A stretch of 64,000 nt of DNA, taken from NCBI GenBank assembly GCA_027186245.1, contig CP114488.1, positions 7,855,501-7,919,500 on the forward strand, given 5' to 3'. Position 1 is the first letter of the stretch. Each line of letters opens with the position of its first letter. A program made the translations under genes and the position numbers. Origin of the DNA: Coriaria nepalensis (Eukaryota; Streptophyta; Magnoliopsida; Cucurbitales; Coriariaceae). Positions 24,099 to 37,200 of this stretch are shown here, one piece after another. The notes under the pieces are model-generated. The model did no database searches. It was not told where the DNA came from and was given only the letters and a program-made list of their open reading frames with translations.

Positions 24099-27000
24099 TC
24101 ATATTTACTTAAATTACAAATGAATCTCTCCGGATTTGTCATAAATTCTAATTCTAATTGTTAGTGGTTAATCTTAAGTCGCTCAACCAATTTTTACTAG
24201 TTAAAAGACTTAATATGAAATTATGAATCTCTTGATATAGTTTTCATTACAAGATATAATAAAGTTGTTGGTTTCTTTTTATTTATTTTTTATTTCTATT
24301 ATTATTTTGATTTTTTCGAGTAAAGTAATTATAAAATCTTGAGGTTTCTAATAAAATCAAATGAGTCAATGTGAAGTGATTATGTGTTTGATTAATAATT
24401 TTTTTTATAATCAAGAGCTCTAGAAAGCATGTAAAAGGTATCAATAATGCAATAATGTGGTAGATGTAATTTACACTATTGCATTTTATATGCTCTTTAG
24501 AGTTATGTTTAAAAAAAGAAAAATCGTGAATCAAATACATAATCACTTAACAACATAAACTTATTTTATGTTACTACAAACCTCAAGATTTTAGAATTTC
24601 ATTACCCGAAAAAATTAAAATAATAATAAAAAGGAAAAAATTCAACCCCATTATCTTCTGTTGTAATGGAAACTATAGCAAGACATTTATATCAAGTCTT
24701 TTAGCTTGTAAAAATCGGTTGACCATGAGACTTAATATTGATCATTAAAAATTTGTTTTTTTTTTTTTTTTGTAATTTAGGGCAAATCAAAGGGGATACA
24801 CTTGTAATTTAAGGGTAAATATGAGAGAATCTACTTGTAATTCAAAAAATTCAAGAGATCCACTTGTAATTTAGGGAAAGACCGAGGGATCTATTAGTAA
24901 ATCCTAAAATGTCAAAGATCTATTAAGAATATCAATAAACCTCAAGAAATCTACTGATAATTTGCACACATTTTCATTATACAAGCATCGAAATTCTTGT
25001 AAAAATAAACTTGAGTAAAAAGATTCAACGCTAGTATATGAAGAATAATGTTTTGTAATGTAGCCATATCATTGGTTGTTTAGAGGTCCTCTGCTTGATC
25101 TAAATGTTGTTCTATTTCCTAACAGTTTCTGTATTTAGGTCATAACTTAATATGTAATAGAGAACCACATCTTACACCCCACCCCTCTAGCTACCATCCT
25201 TGATCCTAATATATATGTTAAACCATTTGAGGGAAGAGCGTATAAATTGTTAGTCTATTTCATACTATTGGTAACTTTATAGGTTGGAATGGGTTTTCCG
25301 GGTCGTAGATAATTGGTCGCTAGTCCCAACATTTTGACAAATCAAGAAAAACTGCGGTGGTATCTTCATTATTTACAGTCATTAGTTTGTTTGTGCATAT
25401 TTAACCTAAAAATACCTTGAATTGTTTCAAACCAGTTATAACTATTCTGGCTTTGCACCCTGTCACTTCTAGTGTTCATTATGGCTTTCAGTTTTGCATT
25501 TGTTGTGGGGAGTTGTACTGGGTGATGTCATGGGACTAGAAGGCTTGTTTAGCTTTTATGTATGAGGAGACTAGATTGAACAGACACTATGTGGAGATGA
25601 ATTTTGTACATGTTTCATGGGTTCATGAAAATGTTGGTGGCCTGTGGAAATGTATCTAATCTAACTCTAGGAACAAAATTCTGAGTGTCTCCTGTTGAAA
25701 TTCCCTCACTCCAACCTTTCCTTCCCCACTTCCTTCCAACTCTCAATCTTAAAGTGAGCATAGTATTAGTACCTGATAAACTGCAAAAGTCCATAGATCC
25801 GGATTCTGGATTAGTTTATCATTTGTAATTTGTTTTATGATCGGCCAGCAGTGAACTAGTGAGGAATGTATATGCCATGTCATGGCATTAGATCTTCCCG
25901 GTATAATCCCCATCTATAACTGCTAGGCTAGAGACTATGACAAGCTAATTTTGATAAAAGTTAAGGAAAAAGAGAACTTTTAGGCAAAAACTTTTCGTCC
26001 TTTCAAATATTGGCCTGTCTATGTCCTTTTGCCAACCATTGTTTATACACACTTTCTTTAGAATCAGGAAAATAGAGATTGAGAAATACATTTTTCCCTA
26101 AATTCTCTGTACACTTATGTCCTATGGTCTAGTGATTTTCATTTCTTTTTTGACCAAACATAGTGCAAAGTCTTGTTAAACAACTCTCCTTCTGGCAACG
26201 GTTTGCAGTTTCAAGTTCTTTCTCTTCGAGTAGTTTTCATTAGGCTCGAAAAAAGATTTTCTATTTGGTGTGGTAAGATTTTGCTGCATTGTTCATGATG
26301 GCAAGTTTGCGGTTGCTTATTGTTGTTGTTTGTGCAGGAGGAAATAGTGATCGAGGCGAAGGTTTTACGAGTGGGGAAGGCCATTGGGGTTGTCAGTGTG
26401 GAATTTAGAAAAAAAGGTAGTGGCAAGATTATTGCTCATGGGCGTCATACTTTATACATCGCTATCTCCAGCAAGATGTGAATGATATAAGCTTTAATTG
26501 TTTCGAACTTAACAATTTGTGACGCATATTCTATTCTTCTTTATGCGAGCGTCCATATGTTCCTAAAATACTACCTCATATAATGCAACTGGTTGGTAGG
26601 ATAAAGCCTACGAGACCCTTAACAATCCGTATTAAAGTTTTAAATGTGGTGGGTTCGAATTTCCACTGCAGCACAATTGTATCCCAAAGGTATGAAAGTC
26701 TCATTATATTTTAGTGTCTAATGAAAGTTGTGTTTAGACTTTAAGCTTTAAAGTTTACTAACTTAAAGTATGTTAAATGACCTTCTACTATATAATATAA
26801 GGAATTAGCTAAATAGTAATTTATTAAATTAAACTATTACATTTGAAATACAAATTGATCCTTAAATTAAGATTTTATTATTTTTTCACCTATTACTTTT
26901 TAATTTATTATATATTTACCCATAAAAATTTTGAATTATTTTTATTATCATCATAGTATTTAACAATGCTTCATAATACATGCTAAAGAGTCTTTTTTAC

Positions 27001-27517
27001 CGTTAAAAATGATAGTTGCATATTTTTTGTAGTTTGAAATGATAATTTCCATGTTACCTAAAACATTATTTAACGCCTAACGCATTATAACCCGTACCTT
27101 TGAAGATGACAAAGAATGAAGAGTATTTTTGTTTTTATTAATACCAAACGGGCTCTTTAGCCCAATTACCAAACCCAAATCCAGGCCCAATTAATACCCT
27201 CCCAAATTCCAATTATTATCCGCCCATTTTATCTCTTCTTCTTTTTTCTTCTCTCTCTGCTCATGGTACAGCCTCGGCCCCTAATCAACTTCTTCCTTAT
27301 TTCTTCCCCCTTCCACAACTTCTTCCTTATTTCTTCCCCCTTCCAATTTTCAGCTTCAAAAGTTACAAGTAATTTATGGGAAGTTAAAAACTTTGAATTC
27401 TTCTTTCTATCTCCTCAGCTTTGAAAATCGTCGGAACCTTTCCAGGCATGACGTCTGAACCAGAAGTAGAGTTTATCCGCCGCTACGAGCTCCGCCTCCT
27501 CCACTGCACCCTCCCTC
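24099..27517 (+). repeat. Chimeric tandem unit 8 (3,419 bp)
   Basis: C/T haplotype, with no difference from units 6 and 7 that I could see. Confidence 0.97.
26338..26481 (+). pseudogene. Thioesterase 13-like last exon, unit 8
   Basis: Exon open to TGA, acceptor intact. Confidence 0.8.
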
Positions 27518-30500
27518 TCATATTTACTTAAATTACAAATGAATCTCTCCGGATTTGTCATAAATTCTAATTCTAATTGTTAGTGGTTAATCTTAAGTCG
27601 CTCAACCAATTTTTACTAGTTAAAAGACTTAATATGAAATTATGAATCTCTTGATATAGTTTTCATTACAAGATATAATAAAGTTGTTGGTTTCTTTTTA
27701 TTTATTTTTTATTTCTATTATTATTTTGATTTTTTCGAGTAAAGTAATTATAAAATCTTGAGGTTTCTAATAAAATCAAATGAGTCAATGTGAAGTGATT
27801 ATGTGTTTGATTAATAATTTTTTTTATAATCAAGAGCTCTAGAAAGCATGTAAAAGGTATCAATAATGCAATAATGTGGTAGATGTAATTTACACTATTG
27901 CATTTTATATGCTCTTTAGAGTTATGTTTAAAAAAAGAAAAATCGTGAATCAAATACATAATCACTTAACAACATAAACTTATTTTATGTTACTACAAAC
28001 CTCAAGATTTTAGAATTTCATTACCCGAAAAAATTAAAATAATAATAAAAAGGAAAAAATTCAACCCCATTATCTTCTGTTGTAATGGAAACTATAGCAA
28101 GACATTTATATCAAGTCTTTTAGCTTGTAAAAATCGGTTGACCATGAGACTTAATATTGATCATTAAAAATTTGTTTTTTTTTTTTTTTTGTAATTTAGG
28201 GCAAATCAAAGGGGATACACTTGTAATTTAAGGGTAAATATGAGAGAATCTACTTGTAATTCAAAAAATTCAAGAGATCCACTTGTAATTTAGGGAAAGA
28301 CCGAGGGATCTATTAGTAAATCCTAAAATGTCAAAGATCTATTAAGAATATCAATAAACCTCAAGAAATCTACTGATAATTTGCACACATTTTCATTATA
28401 CAAGCATCGAAATTCTTGTAAAAATAAACTTGAGTAAAAAGATTCAACGCTAGTATATGAAGAATAATGTTTTGTAATGTAGCCATATCATTGGTTGTTT
28501 AGAGGTCCTCTGCTTGATCTAAATGTTGTTCTATTTCCTAACAGTTTCTGTATTTAGGTCATAACTTAATATGTAATAGAGAACCACATCTTACACCCCA
28601 CCCCTCTAGCTACCATCCTTGATCCTAATATATATGTTAAACCATTTGAGGGAAGAGCGTATAAATTGTTAGTCTATTTCATACTATTGGTAACTTTATA
28701 GGTTGGAATGGGTTTTCCGGGTCGTAGATAATTGGTCGCTAGTCCCAACATTTTGACAAATCAAGAAAAACTGCGGTGGTATCTTCATTATTTACAGTCA
28801 TTAGTTTGTTTGTGCATATTTAACCTAAAAATACCTTGAATTGTTTCAAACCAGTTATAACTATTCTGGCTTTGCACCCTGTCACTTCTAGTGTTCATTA
28901 TGGCTTTCAGTTTTGCATTTGTTGTGGGGAGTTGTACTGGGTGATGTCATGGGACTAGAAGGCTTGTTTAGCTTTTATGTATGAGGAGACTAGATTGAAC
29001 AGACACTATGTGGAGATGAATTTTGTACATGTTTCATGGGTTCATGAAAATGTTGGTGGCCTGTGGAAATGTATCTAATCTAACTCTAGGAACAAAATTC
29101 TGAGTGTCTCCTGTTGAAATTCCCTCACTCCAACCTTTCCTTCCCCACTTCCTTCCAACTCTCAATCTTAAAGTGAGCATAGTATTAGTACCTGATAAAC
29201 TGCAAAAGTCCATAGATCCGGATTCTGGATTAGTTTATCATTTGTAATTTGTTTTATGATCGGCCAGCAGTGAACTAGTGAGGAATGTATATGCCATGTC
29301 ATGGCATTAGATCTTCCCGGTATAATCCCCATCTATAACTGCTAGGCTAGAGACTATGACAAGCTAATTTTGATAAAAGTTAAGGAAAAAGAGAACTTTT
29401 AGGCAAAAACTTTTCGTCCTTTCAAATATTGGCCTGTCTATGTCCTTTTGCCAACCATTGTTTATACACACTTTCTTTAGAATCAGGAAAATAGAGATTG
29501 AGAAATACATTTTTCCCTAAATTCTCTGTACACTTATGTCCTATGGTCTAGTGATTTTCATTTCTTTTTTGACCAAACATAGTGCAAAGTCTTGTTAAAC
29601 AACTCTCCTTCTGGCAACGGTTTGCAGTTTCAAGTTCTTTCTCTTCGAGTAGTTTTCATTAGGCTCGAAAAAAGATTTTCTATTTGGTGTGGTAAGATTT
29701 TGCTGCATTGTTCATGATGGCAAGTTTGCGGTTGCTTATTGTTGTTGTTTGTGCAGGAGGAAATAGTGATCGAGGCGAAGGTTTTACGAGTGGGGAAGGC
29801 CATTGGGGTTGTCAGTGTGGAATTTAGAAAAAAAGGTAGTGGCAAGATTATTGCTCATGGGCGTCATACTTTATACATCGCTATCTCCAGCAAGATGTGA
29901 ATGATATAAGCTTTAATTGTTTCGAACTTAACAATTTGTGACGCATATTCTATTCTTCTTTATGCGAGCGTCCATATGTTCCTAAAATACTACCTCATAT
30001 AATGCAACTGGTTGGTAGGATAAAGCCTACGAGACCCTTAACAATCCGTATTAAAGTTTTAAATGTGGTGGGTTCGAATTTCCACTGCAGCACAATTGTA
30101 TCCCAAAGGTATGAAAGTCTCATTATATTTTAGTGTCTAATGAAAGTTGTGTTTAGACTTTAAGCTTTAAAGTTTACTAACTTAAAGTATGTTAAATGAC
30201 CTTCTACTATATAATATAAGGAATTAGCTAAATAGTAATTTATTAAATTAAACTATTACATTTGAAATACAAATTGATCCTTAAATTAAGATTTTATTAT
30301 TTTTTCACCTATTACTTTTTAATTTATTATATATTTACCCATAAAAATTTTGAATTATTTTTATTATCATCATAGTATTTAACAATGCTTCATAATACAT
30401 GCTAAAGAGTCTTTTTTACCGTTAAAAATGATAGTTGCATATTTTTTGTAGTTTGAAATGATAATTTCCATGTTACCTAAAACATTATTTAACGCCTAAC

Positions 30501-30936
30501 GCATTATAACCCGTACCTTTGAAGATGACAAAGAATGAAGAGTATTTTTGTTTTTATTAATACCAAACGGGCTCTTTAGCCCAATTACCAAACCCAAATC
30601 CAGGCCCAATTAATACCCTCCCAAATTCCAATTATTATCCGCCCATTTTATCTCTTCTTCTTTTTTCTTCTCTCTCTGCTCATGGTACAGCCTCGGCCCC
30701 TAATCAACTTCTTCCTTATTTCTTCCCCCTTCCACAACTTCTTCCTTATTTCTTCCCCCTTCCAATTTTCAGCTTCAAAAGTTACAAGTAATTTATGGGA
30801 AGTTAAAAACTTTGAATTCTTCTTTCTATCTCCTCAGCTTTGAAAATCGTCGGAACCTTTCCAGGCATGACGTCTGAACCAGAAGTAGAGTTTATCCGCC
30901 GCTACGAGCTCCGCCTCCTCCACTGCACCCTCCCTC
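27518..30936 (+). repeat. Chimeric tandem unit 9 (3,419 bp)
   Basis: C/T haplotype. This is the last unit that ends in the truncated TTC27 exon. Confidence 0.97.
29757..29900 (+). pseudogene. Thioesterase 13-like last exon, unit 9
   Basis: Exon open to TGA, acceptor intact. Confidence 0.8.
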
Positions 30937-33175
30937 TCATATTTACTTAAATTACAAATGAATCTCTCCGGATTTGTCATAAATTCTAATTCTAATTGTT
31001 AGTGGTTAATCTTAAGTCGCTCAACCAATTTTTACTAGTTAAAAGACTTAATATGAAATTATGAATCTCTTGATATAGTTTTCATTACAAGATATAATAA
31101 AGTTGTTGGTTTCTTTTTATTTATTTTTTATTTCTATTATTATTTTGATTTTTTCGAGTAAAGTAATTATAAAATCTTGAGGTTTCTAATAAAATCAAAT
31201 GAGTCAATGTGAAGTGATTATGTGTTTGATTAATAATTTTTTTTATAATCAAGAGCTCTAGAAAGCATGTAAAAGGTATCAATAATGCAATAATGTGGTA
31301 GATGTAATTTACACTATTGCATTTTATATGCTCTTTAGAGTTATGTTTAAAAAAAGAAAAATCGTGAATCAAATACATAATCACTTAACAACATAAACTT
31401 ATTTTATGTTACTACAAACCTCAAGATTTTAGAATTTCATTACCCGAAAAAATTAAAATAATAATAAAAAGGAAAAAATTCAACCCCATTATCTTCTGTT
31501 GTAATGGAAACTATAGCAAGACATTTATATCAAGTCTTTTAGCTTGTAAAAATCGGTTGACCATGAGACTTAATATTGATCATTAAAAATTTGTTTTTTT
31601 TTTTTTTTTGTAATTTAGGGCAAATCAAAGGGGATACACTTGTAATTTAAGGGTAAATATGAGAGAATCTACTTGTAATTCAAAAAATTCAAGAGATCCA
31701 CTTGTAATTTAGGGAAAGACCGAGGGATCTATTAGTAAATCCTAAAATGTCAAAGATCTATTAAGAATATCAATAAACCTCAAGAAATCTACTGATAATT
31801 TGCACACATTTTCATTATACAAGCATCGAAATTCTTGTAAAAATAAACTTGAGTAAAAAGATTCAACGCTAGTATATGAAGAATAATGTTTTGTAATGTA
31901 GCCATATCATTGGTTGTTTAGAGGTCCTCTGCTTGATCTAAATGTTGTTCTATTTCCTAACAGTTTCTGTATTTAGGTCATAACTTAATATGTAATAGAG
32001 AACCACATCTTACACCCCACCCCTCTAGCTACCATCCTTGATCCTAATATATATGTTAAACCATTTGAGGGAAGAGCGTATAAATTGTTAGTCTATTTCA
32101 TACTATTGGTAACTTTATAGGTTGGAATGGGTTTTCCGGGTCGTAGATAATTGGTCGCTAGTCCCAACATTTTGACAAATCAAGAAAAACTGCGGTGGTA
32201 TCTTCATTATTTACAGTCATTAGTTTGTTTGTGCATATTTAACCTAAAAATACCTTGAATTGTTTCAAACCAGTTATAACTATTCTGGCTTTGCACCCTG
32301 TCACTTCTAGTGTTCATTATGGCTTTCAGTTTTGCATTTGTTGTGGGGAGTTGTACTGGGTGATGTCATGGGACTAGAAGGCTTGTTTAGCTTTTATGTA
32401 TGAGGAGACTAGATTGAACAGACACTATGTGGAGATGAATTTTGTACATGTTTCATGGGTTCATGAAAATGTTGGTGGCCTGTGGAAATGTATCTAATCT
32501 AACTCTAGGAACAAAATTCTGAGTGTCTCCTGTTGAAATTCCCTCACTCCAACCTTTCCTTCCCCACTTCCTTCCAACTCTCAATCTTAAAGTGAGCATA
32601 GTATTAGTACCTGATAAACTGCAAAAGTCCATAGATCCGGATTCTGGATTAGTTTATCATTTGTAATTTGTTTTATGATCGGCCAGCAGTGAACTAGTGA
32701 GGAATGTATATGCCATGTCATGGCATTAGATCTTCCCGGTATAATCCCCATCTATAACTGCTAGGCTAGAGACTATGACAAGCTAATTTTGATAAAAGTT
32801 AAGGAAAAAGAGAACTTTTAGGCAAAAACTTTTCGTCCTTTCAAATATTGGCCTGTCTATGTCCTTTTGCCAACCATTGTTTATACACACTTTCTTTAGA
32901 ATCAGGAAAATAGAGATTGAGAAATACATTTTTCCCTAAATTCTCTGTACACTTATGTCCTATGGTCTAGTGATTTTCATTTCTTTTTTGACCAAACATA
33001 GTGCAAAGTCTTGTTAAACAACTCTCCTTCTGGCAACGGTTTGCAGTTTCAAGTTCTTTCTCTTCGAGTAGTTTTCATTAGGCTCGAAAAAAGATTTTCT
33101 ATTTGGTGTGGTAAGATTTTGCTGCATTGTTCATGATGGCAAGTTTGCGGTTGCTTATTGTTGTTGTTTGTGCAG

Positions 33176-33319
33176 GAGGAAATAGTGATCGAGGCGAAGG
33201 TTTTACGAGTGGGGAAGGCCATTGGGGTTGTCAGTGTGGAATTTAGAAAAAAAGGTAGTGGCAAGATTATTGCTCATGGGCGTCATACTTTATACATCGC
33301 TATCTCCAGCAAGATGTGA
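33176..33319 (+). pseudogene. Thioesterase 13-like last exon, unit 10
   Basis: Last copy, about 0.9 kb upstream of the intact TTC27 start codon. If the ancestral order was thioesterase gene then TTC27, this copy sits in the ancestral position, but its upstream exons are replaced by the preceding array unit. Confidence 0.8.
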
Positions 33320-33885
33320 ATGATATAAGCTTTAATTGTTTCGAACTTAACAATTTGTGACGCATATTCTATTCTTCTTTATGCGAGCGTCCATATGTTC
33401 CTAAAATACTACCTCATATAATGCAACTGGTTGGTAGGATAAAGCCTACGAGACCCTTAACAATCCGTATTAAAGTTTTAAATGTGGTGGGTTCGAATTT
33501 CCACTGCAGCACAATTGTATCCCAAAGGTATGAAAGTCTCATTATATTTTAGTGTCTAATGAAAGTTGTGTTTAGACTTTAAGCTTTAAAGTTTACTAAC
33601 TTAAAGTATGTTAAATGACCTTCTACTATATAATATAAGGAATTAGCTAAATAGTAATTTATTAAATTAAACTATTACATTTGAAATACAAATTGATCCT
33701 TAAATTAAGATTTTATTATTTTTTCACCTATTACTTTTTAATTTATTATATATTTACCCATAAAAATTTTGAATTATTTTTATTATCATCATAGTATTTA
33801 ACAATGCTTCATAATACATGCTAAAGAGTCTTTTTTACCGTTAAAAATGATAGTTGCATATTTTTTGTAGTTTGAAATGATAATT

Positions 33886-34240
33886 TTCATGTTACCTAAA
33901 ACACTATTTAACACCTAACGTATTATAACCCGTACTTTTATGAATGATAAAAAATAAAGAGTATTTTTATTTTTATTAATATCAAACGGGCTCTTTAACC
34001 CAATTACCAAACTCAAATCCAGGCCCAATTAATAGCCTCCCAAATTCCAATTATTACCCGCCCATTTTTTTCTCTTCTTTTTTCTTCTCTCTCTGCTTAC
34101 GGTACGGCCTCGCCCCCTAATCATCTTCTTCCTTATTTCTTCCCCCTTCCAATTTTCAGCTCCAATTTATGGGAAGTTAGAAACTTTGAATTCTTCTTTC
34201 TATCTCCTCAGCTTTGGAAATCGTCGGAACCTTTCCAGGC
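33886..34240 (+). promoter_or_regulatory. TTC27 promoter and 5'UTR (intact, diverged version)
   Basis: The stretch upstream of the TTC27 ATG contains a GGCCCA site II-type element (34,022-34,027), common in promoters of plant housekeeping genes and bound by TCP factors. A long CT-rich tract (about 34,070-34,160) follows, typical of plant 5'UTRs. Each array unit carries a diverged copy with one extra 30-bp CT-rich repeat. No TATA box is evident next to the CT tract. The transcription start is not determined. Confidence 0.55.
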
Positions 34241-37200
34241 ATGACGTCTGAACCAGAAGTAGAGTTTATCCGCCGCTACGAGCTCCGCCTCCTCCACTGC
34301 ACCCTCCCTCCTTCTATTCCACCACCTTCCAATGAATTCCACTCTTCTCATCCTCTCCACGTTCCCCTCGACCACCTACTTAGTTTGATCGAAGCCGGCA
34401 ACTATTCCCAAGCTCTCTCTTCCGACGCTGCGAAGCTCGTCTTAAAACTCACCGACGTGTCATCCTACTCGTTCACCAACTCGGTTGAGTGTGCTGACCA
34501 AGTTTACTCTGAGTTTCTTAGCCGCGTCGGTTCTGTCATACTGGACGAAGCTGAAGATGGTAGAGATAGAGCATATAGAGTGATGGTGGTCATGTGCGTT
34601 GCTGTTGCCGCATTTCTAGGGTTTACTCAATGTAACATTACAGGGTTAGTCGGTTTCTCTGTTCTCACTGCAATTTTACTTGTCTTGTCTTTTCTTTTCC
34701 TTTCCTTTTTTTTTTCTCGCTTATATGTTTGAATTTGGAAAAATGTTAGACCGATGGAGAAGTTTCCTAAGTGTCCTCTGGCGATTATGGACTTGAGAGG
34801 TGAAGAACTTGTGGAGTGGGACTGTTGGGCCCGGAATCAGCTCATGTCTGCTGGGTCTGAGCTGTTGGGGAAGTTCTCTAATCTTCAGGTACTCATTAAG
34901 TTGTAAACAAGGAAGTGGGATCGCTTGAATACATCAGGAATTATAGTTTGGTTTTGTGCGAAAAGCTTAAAAATTTAACTCCCAAATTCATAATTTTGGA
35001 TCATGCTATAGAGCTGGTAACTTGACAAAGAGGTTTTGTTTTACAAGCAGTTGCTACTACCTCAAAGAGGCTTATCCTTTTTGCACCTGGTTTCAATCAG
35101 AATTCTTAAATCTTTATTTACATATTTTCAATTTGTTGAGCAATATCAAATTTCTCATTTTTCTATTGGTAAACTATGAACCGTAGTTCTTGTTTCCCCA
35201 GAAACCTGCGATATAACACCTAAGTAATTTTTTAAAACTAAAATATGACTCACCTTAAATGAACTTTTTCCTGGAAGTGTATACAGACTGGTTTATTTCT
35301 ATCGATACATTTTCTACTGGTCAGATCTTGTCTAATTTATGTAAAAGATGGCAGAAATTAAAAAACCGACCACAAATTTTCTTAACCTACCACACATACA
35401 TACATTAGTATAACTACTCTCTTACTGTAACTTTCTTGTTTTCAGTTACGATGTGACAGAAGTGTTTTTGTTGCTTTCTAGTACACAGTGTTTGCTAAGA
35501 TGCTGCTTACGAAGACGAAAGATCTTCTATTTGGTGAGAGTGTATCTTCTATATATGGAATAAAAAGCATTACATGGTGGCTTGCTAGGATCACATTTGT
35601 TCAGCAGAGAATTCTGGCTGAGAGGTCTTCTGCTTTGTTTGATCAATTGCAAGTTCTTATGAGTGAAGCCTTACATCATTTTGGGTCTTTTGAAAATGTG
35701 ACAAGTTATTGGGGTGCCAATTTACCCGAAGCAGAGGCCTTACCAATTGTCTCAATGGTTCATTTGGAAGCTGGAATAATGGAACACCATTATGCGCGAA
35801 TCGATCCTTGCAGGTCAGATATTCAAGAGAAATATATAAATTCCTTATTTTCTGTACTGTAAAGATGTAACATCATTTTCGATCACATTGATGTTTATAT
35901 GGAAAAGAAAAGAGTTTTTTTTTTTTCGAATTAAAAAAATTGGTTTTTTCTCTCTTTAAATTCCAGTTTATCATCTTCGCTTTTTGTACTTTTTTTCTTC
36001 GTTGGTTATATGCTGTCAGGTTACATTTTGAAGCAGCAGAAGTTGCTGCTGGTGTTCAGCTCTCTGTTACTGGTGTACTTGGTTTCCGTACTGTACATCA
36101 GGTATATAGGTTTAAAAATGCAACTTTTCTTCATTCAAAATTTTGTTGGTCTTAACTTTACATATTCTTCTTGAACGCAGGTAGAACCCAAGGCACAAAT
36201 GGTACTTGTTGCAAACACAAACTCATCAGAATGTGTCCCATCTAACCAGGCACATGATCCTAATATTGAAAAGGATAACTTGCATTTGCATGAATTGGAA
36301 ATTTCAGAAGGTTCAGACGTACTTATAAAGCCAAAATTGTTAGATAATGGTACTGGGACTGTCAGTGGATCGACAGGCATACCAAATGGTGCTACTGTTA
36401 CTCCGACTCTTACGACAATCCAGCAAGCAGTTATATTGGCAAAATGCCTACTAATTGAGAGGAGCTCTCGACAGGATGAAATGCAAAGTAAGTTCCTTTT
36501 TCTATCACTCAAGATAATGGCACATATTTCATCTTTAAAAGATATATCTATCAATCTGGAAGTGTATGGAAGGTTTGAAGGCATAATAGTTGTCTTTTGG
36601 TCATATGAATTGATGATTTATTAAAATATTGTAACGTATTTAAAATTTTTATGGAAAATTCCTTGGAAATCTCTTGTCTGTCTCAAAGCTCCTTAATGTT
36701 GGGGTAGATGTTTTTGGTAACGCTGATACCTTGGTTTTTTCCTATTGCACCCTAATTCTCAACATATGAGTAGGGATTGTGGATCTTACCTGGAAGAATT
36801 GAAAGTTACCAGCGATCTCATCCACTACAACATAGTTCCATCATTAGGGGAGTGAAAGGGTAGCATGGGGATGTTAAAGTATCAAAGAAATCCTGAATAT
36901 TCAATGTACCAAAAGAATTACTACAGCACTCTCACTGGGAAACCATAGGACACTGATCCAGACCTTTTTGTACAGCTAGCAATCTTCAATCTATGAAATT
37001 GGGATTGATGTTCTTTACTAAAGTTTCTTTCTATTATTGAAGTTATTACGTTCAGTTTGAGATTTTAGTTATGGTTTCTAAACTTCCAGTCTATCCAATA
37101 TCAATTTCTTGCAATCCAGGTTTCTTGTATATTGTCCGTCTAGTCTCTCAACCATTATGCTTCCATGCTATGTGCTAGACTGAATAAAGCGAGAGACAGG

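Larger units (their letters stand above)
30937..34310 (+). repeat. Terminal unit 10, merging into the intact TTC27 gene
   Basis: Identical to units 6-9 from 30,937 to about 33,885. It then diverges by about two dozen substitutions and three short indels through the TTC27 promoter, including loss of one copy of the 30-bp duplication present in every other unit. The 70 coding bases 34,241-34,310 are again identical to the array copies. After 34,310 the sequence continues as the real TTC27 exon instead of returning to thioesterase intron. Confidence 0.95.

Noticed and set aside
34214..34240. Upstream TTG start for TTC27
   Set aside because: The ATG at 34,241 is the first ATG in frame and fits the family N-terminus.
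1..34310. Array as CRISPR, rDNA or centromeric satellite
   Set aside because: Units are long, contain exon fragments of known genes and have no spacers or rRNA; the array is a local gene-segment amplification.
1..34310. Array as a pure assembly error
   Set aside because: Unit-specific SNPs and a poly-T length change in a block pattern argue for real copies, though the exact copy number still rests on the assembly.
36135..36584. 149-codon minus-strand ORF
   Set aside because: Antisense shadow of TTC27 exon 5, which is in frame with the rest of the gene.
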